Part shown: positions 51,417-60,838 of the stretch, in pieces
Numbering within the stretch: the stretch's first letter is position 1
Layout of the letters: each line of letters starts with the position of its first letter
Assembly (NCBI RefSeq): GCF_000024085.1
Contig: NC_013166.1
Span: 1,860,001-1,924,000, forward strand
DNA from: Kangiella koreensis DSM 16069
GTDB lineage: Bacteria > Pseudomonadota > Gammaproteobacteria > Enterobacterales > Kangiellaceae
DNA length: 64,000 nt
Reading direction: 5' to 3'
Program-made: the position numbers and the translations under genes
The notes under the pieces: model-generated
Told to the model about the DNA's origin: nothing
What the model saw: the letters and a program-made list of their open reading frames with translations, nothing else
The model's database searches: none

Positions 51417-52381
51417 TACAGAAATCCTTTTTCTTTCATCCATTCATCGTTATACATTTTCGACAGATAACGATTACCGGTATCACAGACTAGCGTGACG
51501 ACATTCTTTGGCTCAGTTTGCTCCTGACAATAGCGCAAAGCTGCTGCTAACAAAGTACCGGTTGAAGAACCACCCATAACCGCTTCTTTACGCATCAAAT
51601 CACGCGCCGCCATCAGCGCATCTTTATCAGTGACGGTATAAGCCTTATCAAACAGACTCATATCACAAATGTCAGGGATAAAATCTTCGCCAATACCCTC
51701 AATCACCCAGCTGCCGGCTTCTTTAATTTCACCAGTTTTCAGGTAATCAACCAGAATCGAACCTTCTGGATCGGCCAATACCATTTCGATATCCGGATTC
51801 TTTTCCTTCATGTAACGGCCAATACCAGTAATGGTGCCGCCAGAACCAACGCCTAATACTACGGCGTCAACTTTACCATCGAGCTGTTCCCAGATTTCAG
51901 GTGCCGTAGTTTCATAGTGCGCCTGGATATTGGCATCATTTGAGAATTGATTGATGAAGAACCAGCCGTTTTCTTCCGACAGACGCTTCGCTACATCTTG
52001 ATAATACTCAGGATGTCCTTTACCCACATCAGAACGGGTACGAATCACTTCCGCACCAAAAGCACGCAAGTTGTATTCTTTCTCCATGCTCATCTTATCC
52101 GGCATGACGATTTTCAAGGTATAGCCTTTCTGTGACGCCACTAAAGCTAGGCCTAAGCCTGTATTACCAGCAGTCGCTTCAATCAGCGTATCGCCGGGCT
52201 TAATGTGCCCCGCTTTTTCAGCTGCTTCGATCATGCTGACCGCAATGCGATCCTTAATCGAAGCTCCAGGGTTTTGCGATTCCATTTTACCGAATAGACG
52301 GCATTTGCCTGTGTCCAGGTTTTGGAATTCCACCATTGGCGTATGGCCAATCATCTCAAGAATATTGCTGTATACCTTCAT
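51416..52381 (-). CDS. cystathionine beta-synthase (catalytic domain only)
   Basis: 321 residues of PLP fold-type II. ASIKDRIA contains the PLP Lys, EATAGNTG is the substrate loop, GVGSGGTITG binds phosphate, and DPEGSIL with VIEGIGEDFIP marks the CBS rather than the CysK/CysM branch. It lacks the C-terminal CBS regulatory pair and haem region of animal enzymes. Homocysteine plus serine gives cystathionine, which the neighbouring lyase would convert to cysteine. GAAGG precedes the ATG. Confidence 0.88.
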   Translation of the reverse strand: MKVYSNILEMIGHTPMVEFQNLDTGKCRLFGKMESQNPGASIKDRIAVSMIEAAEKAGHIKPGDTLIEATAGNTGLGLALVASQKGYTLKIVMPDKMSMEKEYNLRAFGAEVIRTRSDVGKGHPEYYQDVAKRLSEENGWFFINQFSNDANIQAHYETTAPEIWEQLDGKVDAVVLGVGSGGTITGIGRYMKEKNPDIEMVLADPEGSILVDYLKTGEIKEAGSWVIEGIGEDFIPDICDMSLFDKAYTVTDKDALMAARDLMRKEAVMGGSSTGTLLAAALRYCQEQTEPKNVVTLVCDTGNRYLSKMYNDEWMKEKGFL

Positions 52382-52558
52382 AAAACCTTCGCGTTTAGGT
52401 TATAACAACCGGTTATTTGTCGAATGGCCGCTACTTTACCATATTGCTCAATCGAATAAACCCATTTGATCAGATCCAACCAGTTGCCTCAGCAGTGACA
52501 TCCTTATAGCCATAAAGCATACTAACCGCCAATTTTTCATCCATATAAAAGCTATAAA

Positions 52559-54796
52559 ATGTTAGATCGCGCCAGTGTCATTGATAACAATTTTCAGATT
52601 GCTGTGAAAACAGCAAAATTCCCAGAGAAAGTCAGTAATATCAAGGCGTCGGTGACGCAGCTCTCGCCTAATGAGTTTGTTGAATTATTCGAATCTCAGG
52701 TCATCAGCCGCCATCTCGACTTACGCGCGCGAATCCTCAAGGATCAAGGTATTGGCTACTATACTATTGGTAGCAGCGGGCACGAGGGAAATGCCGTTCT
52801 GGGTAAGGTGTTCCGCCATACTGATATGGCCTTTTTGCACTACCGTTCCGGCGCTTTAATGACTCAACGTTCGCGCCAGGTGCCCAATATCGACCCGATT
52901 CGTGATCAAATTTTATCGCTGGTCGCAGCCAAAGAAGACCCTATCTCACAAGGCCGTCATAAAGTCTTTGGCAGCGCGCCATTATTCGTGCCACCGCAAA
53001 CCAGCACCATTGCCTCGCACCTGCCAAAAGCAATGGGTGCCGCCTGGTCACTGGGTCGCGCCGAACGTAACAATTTTGATGCCAAGATTCCTGGCGACAG
53101 CGTCATTCTGTGTAACTTTGGTGATGCCAGCTTTAACCACGCCACCGCACAGTCCGCATTGAATACTGCACAATACCTCTCCTATAAAGGTGAGCCGTTA
53201 CCGCTGGTTTACATCTGCGAAGACAATGGCATTGGTATTTCAGTTTCAACTCCGCCGAACTGGGTCGAAAACAACGTTAAAAATCGCCACAGTATCGAAT
53301 ATATTCCCTGTAATGGTCTACACCTCCCTGATGTGTATCTGGCTGCTCTTGAAGCAGAAGAGATTGCCCGCTACGAGCGCCGCCCAGTGTTCCTACACAT
53401 GAAAACGGTGCGCTTAATGGGACATGCCGGTAATGACACTGAAAGCATTTATCACAGCATCGAACAAATTGAACAAACCGAAGCGCAAGATCCTTTACTT
53501 CACTCTGCCCGGATCTGCATCGAAGCTGGCTATCTGTCTACCGAAGACGTGCTCGACATGTACGAAAACACCCGTCTGAAAGTAGAAAAAATAGCCGAGC
53601 AGGCGATTACCCTGCCGAAAATCACTACTGCAGAGGAAGTCTGTGCTTCAATCGCGCCTGAACTTCCGGCTAAAGAAAAACCACCAGTCGCTAAAATCAC
53701 TCGCCGTCAGGAGTTATTCGAGATTGGTCGCCAGTTTAAGTTTCTCGATAAGCCACGTAGTATGGCGCAACTGATTAATTATGCGCTGACTGATTTGATG
53801 GAGCAGTATCCAAAATCAATCATGTTCGGCGAAGATGTCGGTAAAAAAGGTGGTGTTTACAGCATTTCTACTAATTTACAGAACCGCTTTGGCGAACACC
53901 GTGTCTTTGACACATTGCTGGATGAAACCAGTATTTTAGGCACAGCCATTGGCGCAGCTCACCTGGGTTACCTGCCAGTTCCAGAGATTCAGTTTTTAGC
54001 CTATACCCATAACGCCATTGACCAGATCCGCGGCGAAGCTTCCACGCTATCCTTCTTCTCTAACAATCAATTTACCAACCCGATGGTGGTTCGAGTAGCA
54101 GGACTGGCTTATCAAAAAGGCTTTGGCGGCCATTTCCACAATGACAATAGCATTGGCTTCCTGCGTGAAATACCTGGTGTCATTCTGGCTTGCCCATCGA
54201 ATGGATTAGACGCTGCCAAAATGATGCGCGAATCTTTCCGCTTAGCAGACGAGCAAAAACGCGTCGTCATCTTCCTGGAGCCAATTGCGCTGTATCATGC
54301 CAAAGACCTGCATGAAACCGGTGACAACGGCTGGTTATTTGAATACCCCGAACCCAACGAAGTGGCTGAATTCGGCGAGCCAGGATTACGTAAACCGGTT
54401 AACAGCAAAGGCAAAGAAGTCGATAGCAAAGACATGCTGATCATCAGCTATGGCAATGGCTACTACTTGTCAACCCAGGCTCAGAAAGACTTGAGTGAAA
54501 AACATAAGCTCGACGCCACTATTATGGATCTGCGCTGGCTAGCACCACTCAATCACGAGAAAATTGCCGAAATAGCCAGCCAATATAAGAAAGTCTTGAT
54601 TGTCGACGAATGCCGAAAAACAGGTTCGGTCAGCGAAGAAGTCATCACTGGCCTGGTTGAGCGTCTGGACAAACTGCCTCAGATAAAACGCATTACTGGC
54701 CATGACACCTTTATCCCAATCGGTACCTCATGGCAGTATGTCTTGCCCAGCAAAGACGACATTGTCAAAGCCGCAGTTGAATTAAAAGCCAACTGA
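52559..54796 (+). CDS. 2-oxoacid dehydrogenase E1, alpha and beta subunits fused
   Basis: 745 residues. The N-terminal ~370 are E1-alpha (GSSGHEGNAVLG, the TPP site GDASFNHAT, and EDNGIGISVSTP). The C-terminal ~340 are E1-beta (MFGEDVGKKGGVYSIS, EIQFLAYTHNAIDQIRGEAS, and KVLIVDECRKTGSVSEEV). It is a thiamine diphosphate decarboxylase, probably of branched-chain or related 2-oxoacids. E2 and E3 partners are not adjacent, so they must be encoded elsewhere. The ribosome site is not obvious. Confidence 0.92.
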   Translation: MLDRASVIDNNFQIAVKTAKFPEKVSNIKASVTQLSPNEFVELFESQVISRHLDLRARILKDQGIGYYTIGSSGHEGNAVLGKVFRHTDMAFLHYRSGALMTQRSRQVPNIDPIRDQILSLVAAKEDPISQGRHKVFGSAPLFVPPQTSTIASHLPKAMGAAWSLGRAERNNFDAKIPGDSVILCNFGDASFNHATAQSALNTAQYLSYKGEPLPLVYICEDNGIGISVSTPPNWVENNVKNRHSIEYIPCNGLHLPDVYLAALEAEEIARYERRPVFLHMKTVRLMGHAGNDTESIYHSIEQIEQTEAQDPLLHSARICIEAGYLSTEDVLDMYENTRLKVEKIAEQAITLPKITTAEEVCASIAPELPAKEKPPVAKITRRQELFEIGRQFKFLDKPRSMAQLINYALTDLMEQYPKSIMFGEDVGKKGGVYSISTNLQNRFGEHRVFDTLLDETSILGTAIGAAHLGYLPVPEIQFLAYTHNAIDQIRGEASTLSFFSNNQFTNPMVVRVAGLAYQKGFGGHFHNDNSIGFLREIPGVILACPSNGLDAAKMMRESFRLADEQKRVVIFLEPIALYHAKDLHETGDNGWLFEYPEPNEVAEFGEPGLRKPVNSKGKEVDSKDMLIISYGNGYYLSTQAQKDLSEKHKLDATIMDLRWLAPLNHEKIAEIASQYKKVLIVDECRKTGSVSEEVITGLVERLDKLPQIKRITGHDTFIPIGTSWQYVLPSKDDIVKAAVELKAN

Positions 54797-55288
54797 TAAT
54801 ATCGAACTATTGAAAGGTGGTTCCTGCTTTATTCGGAACACCTTTCTCCCCCTCCCTGAAACAGCATATCTCTCAATATTTCAATAATTCAAAAGTGACT
54901 TAATAAATGATTACTCAGTAATAAGCGCAAAAATCACCCGCAAGATATTGAATGTCATAGCTCAACGATTAAAACACATTATTTTTTCTAATCAAAACAA
55001 CTTTCTAACATTCCAAAAAATATAATATTTCGACTCATCTCATACTTTACCACCTCAAACCAATTCAAATATGCATTGAGCAATATGACGCAGAGAAATA
55101 GTAAACACTTATTTGATTTTTAAGCACTCTTTGTATCATTTTGTACTAACTTGACTCAGGTCTTATTCTTTCAATGCATTAGATTTATTTTGCATTATTT
55201 ATATTGATGCGAATGGCTCTATTTTATAGAGTCATTGAGTCCAGAATGAATCTGGATGATTCAAAAACAATACTAAGGGGAATTTTTA
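54797..55288 (+). other. long AT-rich intergenic and leader region
   Basis: 492 bp with no gene. An 11-bp bulged hairpin without T-run (about 54813-54845) follows the E1 gene. TTGACT at 55151 is a candidate -35. Two small stem-loops, CTCTAT/ATAGAG (55217-55231) and TCCAGA/TCTGGA (55240-55256), lie in the probable protease mRNA leader just ahead of AAGGGGAA and the ATG. Confidence 0.55.
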
Positions 55289-57142
55289 ATGAAACTAAAC
55301 CAAATAGTTGCAGGTATTCTGCTAGCTACCGGTGTGACAGGCGCCTATGCTGGTGAATTCAAAACTGCTTCAGTACCAAGCAAAGCTATCAAAGGACAAT
55401 ACATTGTTGTCCTGAAGGATGATGCTGTAGCTCAAAACATGGGGCAATTTTCCAGCAATGCTTCAGAGCAAGCCATTCAAATGATGACTGAAAACTTGAG
55501 CCGTAAATACCAGGCACAAGTTCAACGTACTTATACCAAGGCATTAAAAGGTGGTACTTTCACCTTGTCCGAGAAGGCCGCACAAAAGCTTGCTCAGGAT
55601 CCAAACGTTTTATTGGTTGAGGAAGACCAAATCGTTAGCCTTAATGCTACACAAAACAATGCCACATGGGGCATCGACCGTGTTGATCAACGCAACCTCC
55701 CATTAAGCGGCACATACACCTACAACACCACTGCAAGTAATGTTAATGCTTACATTATCGATACCGGTATCCTTAATTCGCATAGTGAATTTGGTGGTCG
55801 CTCTGTAAGCGGTATCGATACTGTCGATAATGATAACGACGCAACTGACTGTAATGGTCACGGTACGCACGTTGCTGGTACTGTAGGCGGTTCAACTTAT
55901 GGTATTGCAAAAAGCGTTAACTTAATCGGTGTTCGCGTATTGAACTGTAGTGGTAGCGGCACCCTGTCTGGCGTGATCGATGGCATCGACTGGGTAGCTA
56001 GTAACCATACCAAGCCAGCTGTTGCTAACATGAGTTTAGGTGGCGGCGCTTCATCCTCAATCGATACGGCTGTTGCCAATCTTGTCTCTTCCGGTGTCAC
56101 AGTAGTCGTGGCTGCTGGTAACGACAACAGCAGTGCTTGTAACTACTCACCAGCACGTGAGCCAAGTGCAATTACAGTAGGCTCAACAACATCAAGCGAC
56201 TCACGCTCAAGTTTCTCAAACTATGGTTCTTGCCTGGATATCTATGCCCCAGGTTCAAGCATCACTTCAGCCTGGTCAAATGGTGGTACTAACACTATCA
56301 GCGGTACATCAATGGCGTCTCCACACGTAGCCGGTGTTGCTGCTCTTTACTTAGCCGACAACCCAAGTGCTACTCCAAGTCAGGTTGATACAGCGATAAC
56401 CGACTCAGCAACGCCGGGTGTTGTTTCTGATGCTAAATCGGGCTCGCCTAACTTGTTATTATACAGCCTGTTTGATGGTACAAACCCAGACCCTGATCCG
56501 GATCCAGAACCAGGTAATGAGCTAGAAAATGGTGTATCGGTAACCTTCTCTGGTGCTCAGTATTCAGAAACTGATTTCACCTTTGAAGTTCCATCCGCTG
56601 CTTCTAACGTAAGCTTCGATATGTCTGGCGGTTCAGGTGATGCAGACTTGTACGTTAAGTTCGGTAGCGCACCTACAACTTCTAGCTATGACTGTCGTCC
56701 ATACCGTAATGGTAACAACGAGTCTTGTGACTTCTCAGCACAAACCGGTACTTACTATGTGATGGTTCGCGGCTACACCAGCTACTCCAATGTGAGCTTG
56801 GTAGCAACGCACGATGGTGACGGTTCAGAACCACCTGCAGAAGGCGGTAGCGAAACCTATCCAAACCTTTCAGGCGCTTCAGGTAGCTGGACTCACTACT
56901 ACGTCGACATTCCTGCTGGCATGAGCAGCTTGGATGTGCAAATGAGCGGTGGTTCAGGTGATGCAGACTTGTATGTTCGTCGCGGTGCACAGCCAACAAC
57001 ATCAAGCTATGACTGCCGTCCTTACAGATGGGGCAACGATGAGACCTGCTCTTTCTCTAACCCAGCACAGGATCGTTGGTACATCAGCATCCGTGGTTAC
57101 TCTTCTTACTCAGGAGTAACTCTACAGATTGACTGGCAGTAA
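55289..57142 (+). CDS. secreted subtilisin-family alkaline serine protease with two PPC domains
   Basis: 617 residues: signal peptide (1-21), I9 inhibitor propeptide (about 30-115, KGQYIVVLKDDAV to VLLVEEDQIV), and an S8 catalytic domain with Asp in NAYIIDTGI, His in DCNGHGTHVAGT and Ser in GTSMASPHVAG. An acidic PDPDPDPEPG linker leads to two pre-peptidase C-terminal domains with nearly repeated SGGSGDADLYV and TTSSYDCRPYR. PPC domains direct type II secretion and are usually removed outside. This matches Alteromonas/Vibrio exoproteases. AAGGGGAA precedes the ATG. Confidence 0.96.
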   Translation: MKLNQIVAGILLATGVTGAYAGEFKTASVPSKAIKGQYIVVLKDDAVAQNMGQFSSNASEQAIQMMTENLSRKYQAQVQRTYTKALKGGTFTLSEKAAQKLAQDPNVLLVEEDQIVSLNATQNNATWGIDRVDQRNLPLSGTYTYNTTASNVNAYIIDTGILNSHSEFGGRSVSGIDTVDNDNDATDCNGHGTHVAGTVGGSTYGIAKSVNLIGVRVLNCSGSGTLSGVIDGIDWVASNHTKPAVANMSLGGGASSSIDTAVANLVSSGVTVVVAAGNDNSSACNYSPAREPSAITVGSTTSSDSRSSFSNYGSCLDIYAPGSSITSAWSNGGTNTISGTSMASPHVAGVAALYLADNPSATPSQVDTAITDSATPGVVSDAKSGSPNLLLYSLFDGTNPDPDPDPEPGNELENGVSVTFSGAQYSETDFTFEVPSAASNVSFDMSGGSGDADLYVKFGSAPTTSSYDCRPYRNGNNESCDFSAQTGTYYVMVRGYTSYSNVSLVATHDGDGSEPPAEGGSETYPNLSGASGSWTHYYVDIPAGMSSLDVQMSGGSGDADLYVRRGAQPTTSSYDCRPYRWGNDETCSFSNPAQDRWYISIRGYSSYSGVTLQIDWQ

Positions 57143-57170
57143 AAACTGACTCATTAATTGAGTTCATAAC

Positions 57171-57197
57171 AATGCCGTCCTAAGGGGCGGCATTTTT
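57171..57197 (+). terminator. terminator after the protease gene
   Basis: AATGCCGTCC pairs with GGGCGGCATT (one G:U) across a 4-nt loop, then T-run. Confidence 0.88.
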
Positions 57198-57320
57198 TAT
57201 GCAGAGAAGAAAAAGACCAAGAGAATAGAATAGCTAAAGCATCATCTCTTAATGACCTGAAGAGTTACGCTCTTTAGAGCTAAAGTTAAGCTATGGACGG
57301 ATAAACCAAGCCCCCTTAGG

Positions 57321-57350
57321 CATGTCATCCTGATGAAAATCAGTATCTGG
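57321..57350 (-). repeat. degenerate palindromic repeat copy R5
   Basis: CATGTC, ATCCTGAT, loop GAAA, ATCAGTAT, CTGG. Same outer words and orientation as R2/R4 but one stem mismatch. The variable stem pair is T:A here, against A:T and C:G in the copies at 2.4-3.2 kb. Confidence 0.6.
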
Positions 57351-57403
57351 GCGACAGCCTGTGTCCCCCCTCGCGGATCCGCACAGTCTTGAATATATAC
57401 ACA

Positions 57404-57434
57404 TAAAAAAATGCCGCTCAAAAGCGGCATTTTT
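57404..57434. terminator. bidirectional terminator downstream of the AbgT gene
   Basis: ATGCCGCT, loop CAAA, AGCGGCAT with A/T runs on both sides. It serves the minus-strand AbgT gene and possibly read-through from the protease. Confidence 0.9.
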
Positions 57435-57435
57435 C

Positions 57436-57477
57436 ATCAACTGACAAATATCAACTGACAAATATCAACTGACAAAC
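57436..57477. repeat. three tandem 14-bp repeats
   Basis: ATCAACTGACAAAT repeated at 57436, 57450 and 57464 (last base C in the third), ending 2 bp before the AbgT stop codon. Confidence 0.9.
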
Positions 57478-57479
57478 AA

Positions 57480-59027
57480 TTATCCAGCTGGATAAATATA
57501 GCTTGCCTGCAATCCTAGCGGAATACCAATCCACCAGTAAGCTAACAGGAACAAGCTCCAGCCAATCAGGAATGCAATAGAGAACGGTAGCATCATGGCA
57601 ACCAATGTGCCGATACCTGTGCCCTTAACGTATTTCTGACAGTAGACCACCACCAGTGGGAAGTATGGCATCAGTGGCGTGATGATGTTCGAGCTTGAGT
57701 CACCCACACGATAAGCAGCTTGAGTTAAGTCTGGAGAAATACCCAACTGCATCAACATCGGTATGAAAATTGGCGCTAGCAATGCCCATTTCGCTGAAGC
57801 AGAACCTACAAACAAGTTCACGAAAGCAGTCAGGAAGATAATACCGACGATAGTAACAGCACTTGGCAGTGCCATCGCTTTAAGCACCTGAGCACCTTCG
57901 ATAGCCAATAAGGCGCCTAGATTTGATTGCGAGAAAGCTGCGATGAAAAGTGCGCAGAAGAAGGCCATAACAATGTAGTAAGCCATGCCATGCATCGCCT
58001 TACTCATTGCATCAATCATGTCTTTACTGCTTTTAAAGGTTCCTGCTGTGAAACCATAAACTGCGCCCGGAACCCAGAATAATAAGAATATCAAAGGAAC
58101 AATGGACTTCATCAATGGAGCCTGGAACGAGGTCAAGGAACCATCGTGACGTAGTGAAGAATCAGCCCCTAAGGATGCGTAAATCAATACACCAATACCC
58201 GCCAGCATGACTAAAGTAGAGATAACGAATGCCTTTTTCTCTTTACCCGTAATTTCATGGAATTCAGGTAAGTCATCGGTATCTCCATCAACCGGGGTCT
58301 TTTGTAGACGCGGTTCAACGATACGCGCCGTAATAAACCAGCCCAGAAGAATAATGAAGACACTCGAAATCCCGGTGAAGAACCAGTTATTCAAAGGATT
58401 CACCTGCATACCTGGCTCAATGATATGAGCAGCAGATTGAGTGAAGCTTTGAAGTAAGGGATCAATACCCGATGGAATAAAGTTGGCACTAAAGCCACCG
58501 CTCACACCAGCAAATGCCGCAGCGATACCTGCCAATGGATGGCGACCCATTGCATAATAAATCACGCCTGCTAGTGGAATTACCAATACATAACCGGCAT
58601 CAGTAGCTGTGTGGCTGACAATCGCGATTAAGATAATGGTTGGTGTTAATAAGAACTGTGGCGTTCTCTTGAGCATCAATTTGATACCAGTATTGATATA
58701 GCCAGAATGCTCAGCAACCCCAACACCCAGCATAGCCACTAATACAACCCCAAGCGGTGCAAAGCTGGTAAAGGTAACTACCATGTTAGACAGGAAGCTG
58801 GCTAACGAGTCACCGGTTAAAAGGTTATTGACGATGATAGTTTCGCCAGTGCGTGGGTCAATCGCGTCAAAACTGATGCCAGAAAGCAGCCATGATAGTA
58901 CCCAAATAATCAGCATTGCTGATAAGAAGATCATCGCCGGATCAGGCAATTTATTACCGACTCGCTCGATCCCATTCAAAAAACGAGCGATAGCCCCAGT
59001 CGGCGCAGCCCCATTGTTATTATCCAT
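57480..59027 (-). CDS. AbgT family transporter
   Basis: 515 residues, about 12 hydrophobic segments and two re-entrant-like conserved stretches (SHTATDAGYVLVIPLAG and FVNLFVGSASAKWALLAPIF, PDLTQAAYRVGDSSSNIITPL). The prototype imports p-aminobenzoyl-glutamate. Other members export sulfonamides, so direction and substrate are open. GAGGAAATGAG precedes the ATG. It stands alone between a terminator and the divergent mtfA. Confidence 0.93.
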   Translation of the reverse strand: MDNNNGAAPTGAIARFLNGIERVGNKLPDPAMIFLSAMLIIWVLSWLLSGISFDAIDPRTGETIIVNNLLTGDSLASFLSNMVVTFTSFAPLGVVLVAMLGVGVAEHSGYINTGIKLMLKRTPQFLLTPTIILIAIVSHTATDAGYVLVIPLAGVIYYAMGRHPLAGIAAAFAGVSGGFSANFIPSGIDPLLQSFTQSAAHIIEPGMQVNPLNNWFFTGISSVFIILLGWFITARIVEPRLQKTPVDGDTDDLPEFHEITGKEKKAFVISTLVMLAGIGVLIYASLGADSSLRHDGSLTSFQAPLMKSIVPLIFLLFWVPGAVYGFTAGTFKSSKDMIDAMSKAMHGMAYYIVMAFFCALFIAAFSQSNLGALLAIEGAQVLKAMALPSAVTIVGIIFLTAFVNLFVGSASAKWALLAPIFIPMLMQLGISPDLTQAAYRVGDSSSNIITPLMPYFPLVVVYCQKYVKGTGIGTLVAMMLPFSIAFLIGWSLFLLAYWWIGIPLGLQASYIYPAG

Positions 59028-59204
59028 CTCATTTCCTCAAATTAAGCCAAGTGCAAAGTTATACCCTATCTGGCAAGACATATTCAAGCAAACTCAGGTC
59101 TTATCAGCCAGTTAGAGCCATCTATCTGCTTGAAAAGTATGCGTATGCTTGAAAATTAAACAACCACCCCAATCTTGTTAAAACACAATGAAGAATAAAG
59201 ACTT

Positions 59205-60026
59205 ATGACCGCTCTCTATATCGTTCTCGCTGCTTCTGCATTTGCCATTATCTGGATTGTCACCTCAAACCAGCGTAAGAAACGCAAAAGACAACAGATA
59301 GTTAGCCAACCATTCCCCAAGGAATGGCGCCAGATCCTTCGGAACAATCTCCCCTTCTTCTATAAGATGCCGACAGATTTACAGCTTCAGCTTAAAGACA
59401 AGATGCAGATCTTTCTTGCCGAAAAAGATTTTATCGGACGTAAAGGCCAGGACATTACCGATGAAGTCAAAGTCACTATCGCCGCTCAGGCGTGCATGCT
59501 ACTGCTCAATCGTGCCACCGACTTTTACCCTTTCCTTAAAACCATCGTGGTTTACCCAGCAGCATTTATTACACGCCACAATCACTATGATGCCTCAGGC
59601 ATCCAAAGCGAAGAACCACGCGTTTTACTGGGAGAGTCATGGAATCGTGGCCAGGTCATTCTGTCCTGGACTGACTCCGCCAATGGTGGTGCCGATTTTG
59701 AAGATGGCCATAATCTAGTGATTCATGAGTTCGCCCACCAGTTGGATGGCGAGTCAGGCGTGACCAACGGCGCACCACCCTTGTCAGCGGAACAGGATTA
59801 TGAGCAATGGGCCAAGATTATGTCTCAGGAGTTTCAGGAGCTACAACGCAAAGCCTCTACAGGCGAAAATACGTTGTTAGATAAATACGGCGCTACCAAT
59901 CCAGCAGAGTTCTTCGCAGTAGCTACCGAAATCTTTTTTGAAAAGCCTCAGCAGCTTAAAGAACTCCATTCGGAGATCTATCAACAGTTTCAACAGTACT
60001 ACTGCATCAACCCTGCAGAATGGTAA
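59205..60026 (+). CDS. mtfA: MtfA-like zinc metallopeptidase (M90)
   Basis: 273 residues with an N-terminal hydrophobic segment (1-21) and the gluzincin site HEFAHQLDGESG, with a later Glu in NPAEFFAVATEIFF. In E. coli MtfA sequesters the glucose regulator Mlc and has aminopeptidase activity. The N-terminal hydrophobic helix suggests a membrane-attached form here, in contrast to soluble E. coli MtfA. Confidence 0.92.
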   Translation: MTALYIVLAASAFAIIWIVTSNQRKKRKRQQIVSQPFPKEWRQILRNNLPFFYKMPTDLQLQLKDKMQIFLAEKDFIGRKGQDITDEVKVTIAAQACMLLLNRATDFYPFLKTIVVYPAAFITRHNHYDASGIQSEEPRVLLGESWNRGQVILSWTDSANGGADFEDGHNLVIHEFAHQLDGESGVTNGAPPLSAEQDYEQWAKIMSQEFQELQRKASTGENTLLDKYGATNPAEFFAVATEIFFEKPQQLKELHSEIYQQFQQYYCINPAEW

Positions 60027-60051
60027 CCAGTCCGCATACTGGTTATTTTTT
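60025..60051 (+). terminator. terminator overlapping the mtfA stop codon
   Basis: AACCAGT, 6-nt loop, ACTGGTT, then A and six T. The stem begins inside the stop codon. Confidence 0.85.
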
Positions 60052-60246
60052 AATCAAAGCAGTGTCCCATTTGCTATAATCACAGGCTTGGCTGACAAGG
60101 ATCTGGGCCTGCCAGCGGAATAATAATCAAAACCGCAACAGTATCGACTTTTATTAAGCAAATTTGAGTCGATTGAATTATTTATAGTTCAACCTCTTCC
60201 TTGCCAGATCGGTTCCATTTTCTTATTTATATCAGGGAGATATGTT

Positions 60247-60801
60247 ATGAAAGTCCGATCTAGAATGTACAAAGCGTTAACCCTAACCTGTCTATCAACT
60301 CTTATACTCGCAACTCATGCCGCAACAGCAAGTGAGCAAAAACGCATTCATCAGGCTCGTTCAGCTGCACCACCTTCCGTAAGCGCCGACGCCACCATTG
60401 TAGATGGTGATAAAGTTCTGGTGGAAGGCAATAATGGCTGGACCTGCATGCCGGATACTTTTCCGGATGATAACGCTCCCATTTGTGTGGATGGCGTCTG
60501 GATGGAAATGATGCAGGCAATGGGCAAAAAAGAAAGCTTCACGGCTGATAAAATTGGTATTTCCTATATGTTACAAGGAGATGCTGGCTCGGGTGTCAGT
60601 AACTCGAATCCTCATCATCATGACCATAAAAATGCAGATGATTACGTAGAAACCGGTCCGCACTTAATGATCATAGTGCCAAAAGACATGTTAGAGGGCA
60701 TCACTGACGATCCATCGGAGGGTGGGCCTTATGTCATGTGGGGGGACACACCTTATGCTCACATCATGGTTCCGGTAGAAGACTTGAAGAAAAAGAATTA
60801 G
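60247..60801 (+). CDS. secreted protein of unknown function
   Basis: 184 residues with a signal peptide ending near THAATA. The mature part has one Cys pair (WTCMPD and PICVDG) and an Asn/His-rich segment (NPHHHDHKN) that could bind metal, then PHLMIIVPKDMLEGI and GGPYVMWGDTPYAHIMVPV. I do not recognise the family. GGGAG precedes the ATG and a terminator follows, so it is monocistronic. A TATAAT about 170 bp upstream (near 60074) is a possible -10. Confidence 0.8.
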   Translation: MKVRSRMYKALTLTCLSTLILATHAATASEQKRIHQARSAAPPSVSADATIVDGDKVLVEGNNGWTCMPDTFPDDNAPICVDGVWMEMMQAMGKKESFTADKIGISYMLQGDAGSGVSNSNPHHHDHKNADDYVETGPHLMIIVPKDMLEGITDDPSEGGPYVMWGDTPYAHIMVPVEDLKKKN

Positions 60802-60811
60802 TAGCAATCAG

Positions 60812-60838
60812 AAAAAGCCCACTTCAGTGGGCTTTTTT
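60812..60838. terminator. bidirectional terminator
   Basis: AAAAAGCCCACT pairs with AGTGGGCTTTTT across a 2-nt loop, between convergent genes. It slightly overlaps the stop of the flavoprotein gene on the minus strand. Confidence 0.94.

Larger units (their letters stand above)
57143..57479. other. intergenic region with two terminators, a repeat copy and a short tandem repeat
   Basis: No gene. It carries the protease terminator, degenerate repeat R5 (57321-57350), a second bidirectional terminator and three 14-bp repeats next to the AbgT stop. Confidence 0.65.

Noticed and set aside
55240..55256. TCCAGA/TCTGGA hairpin as another copy of the R1-R5 palindrome
   Set aside because: The stem and outer words (AGCAG, GACATG) do not match.
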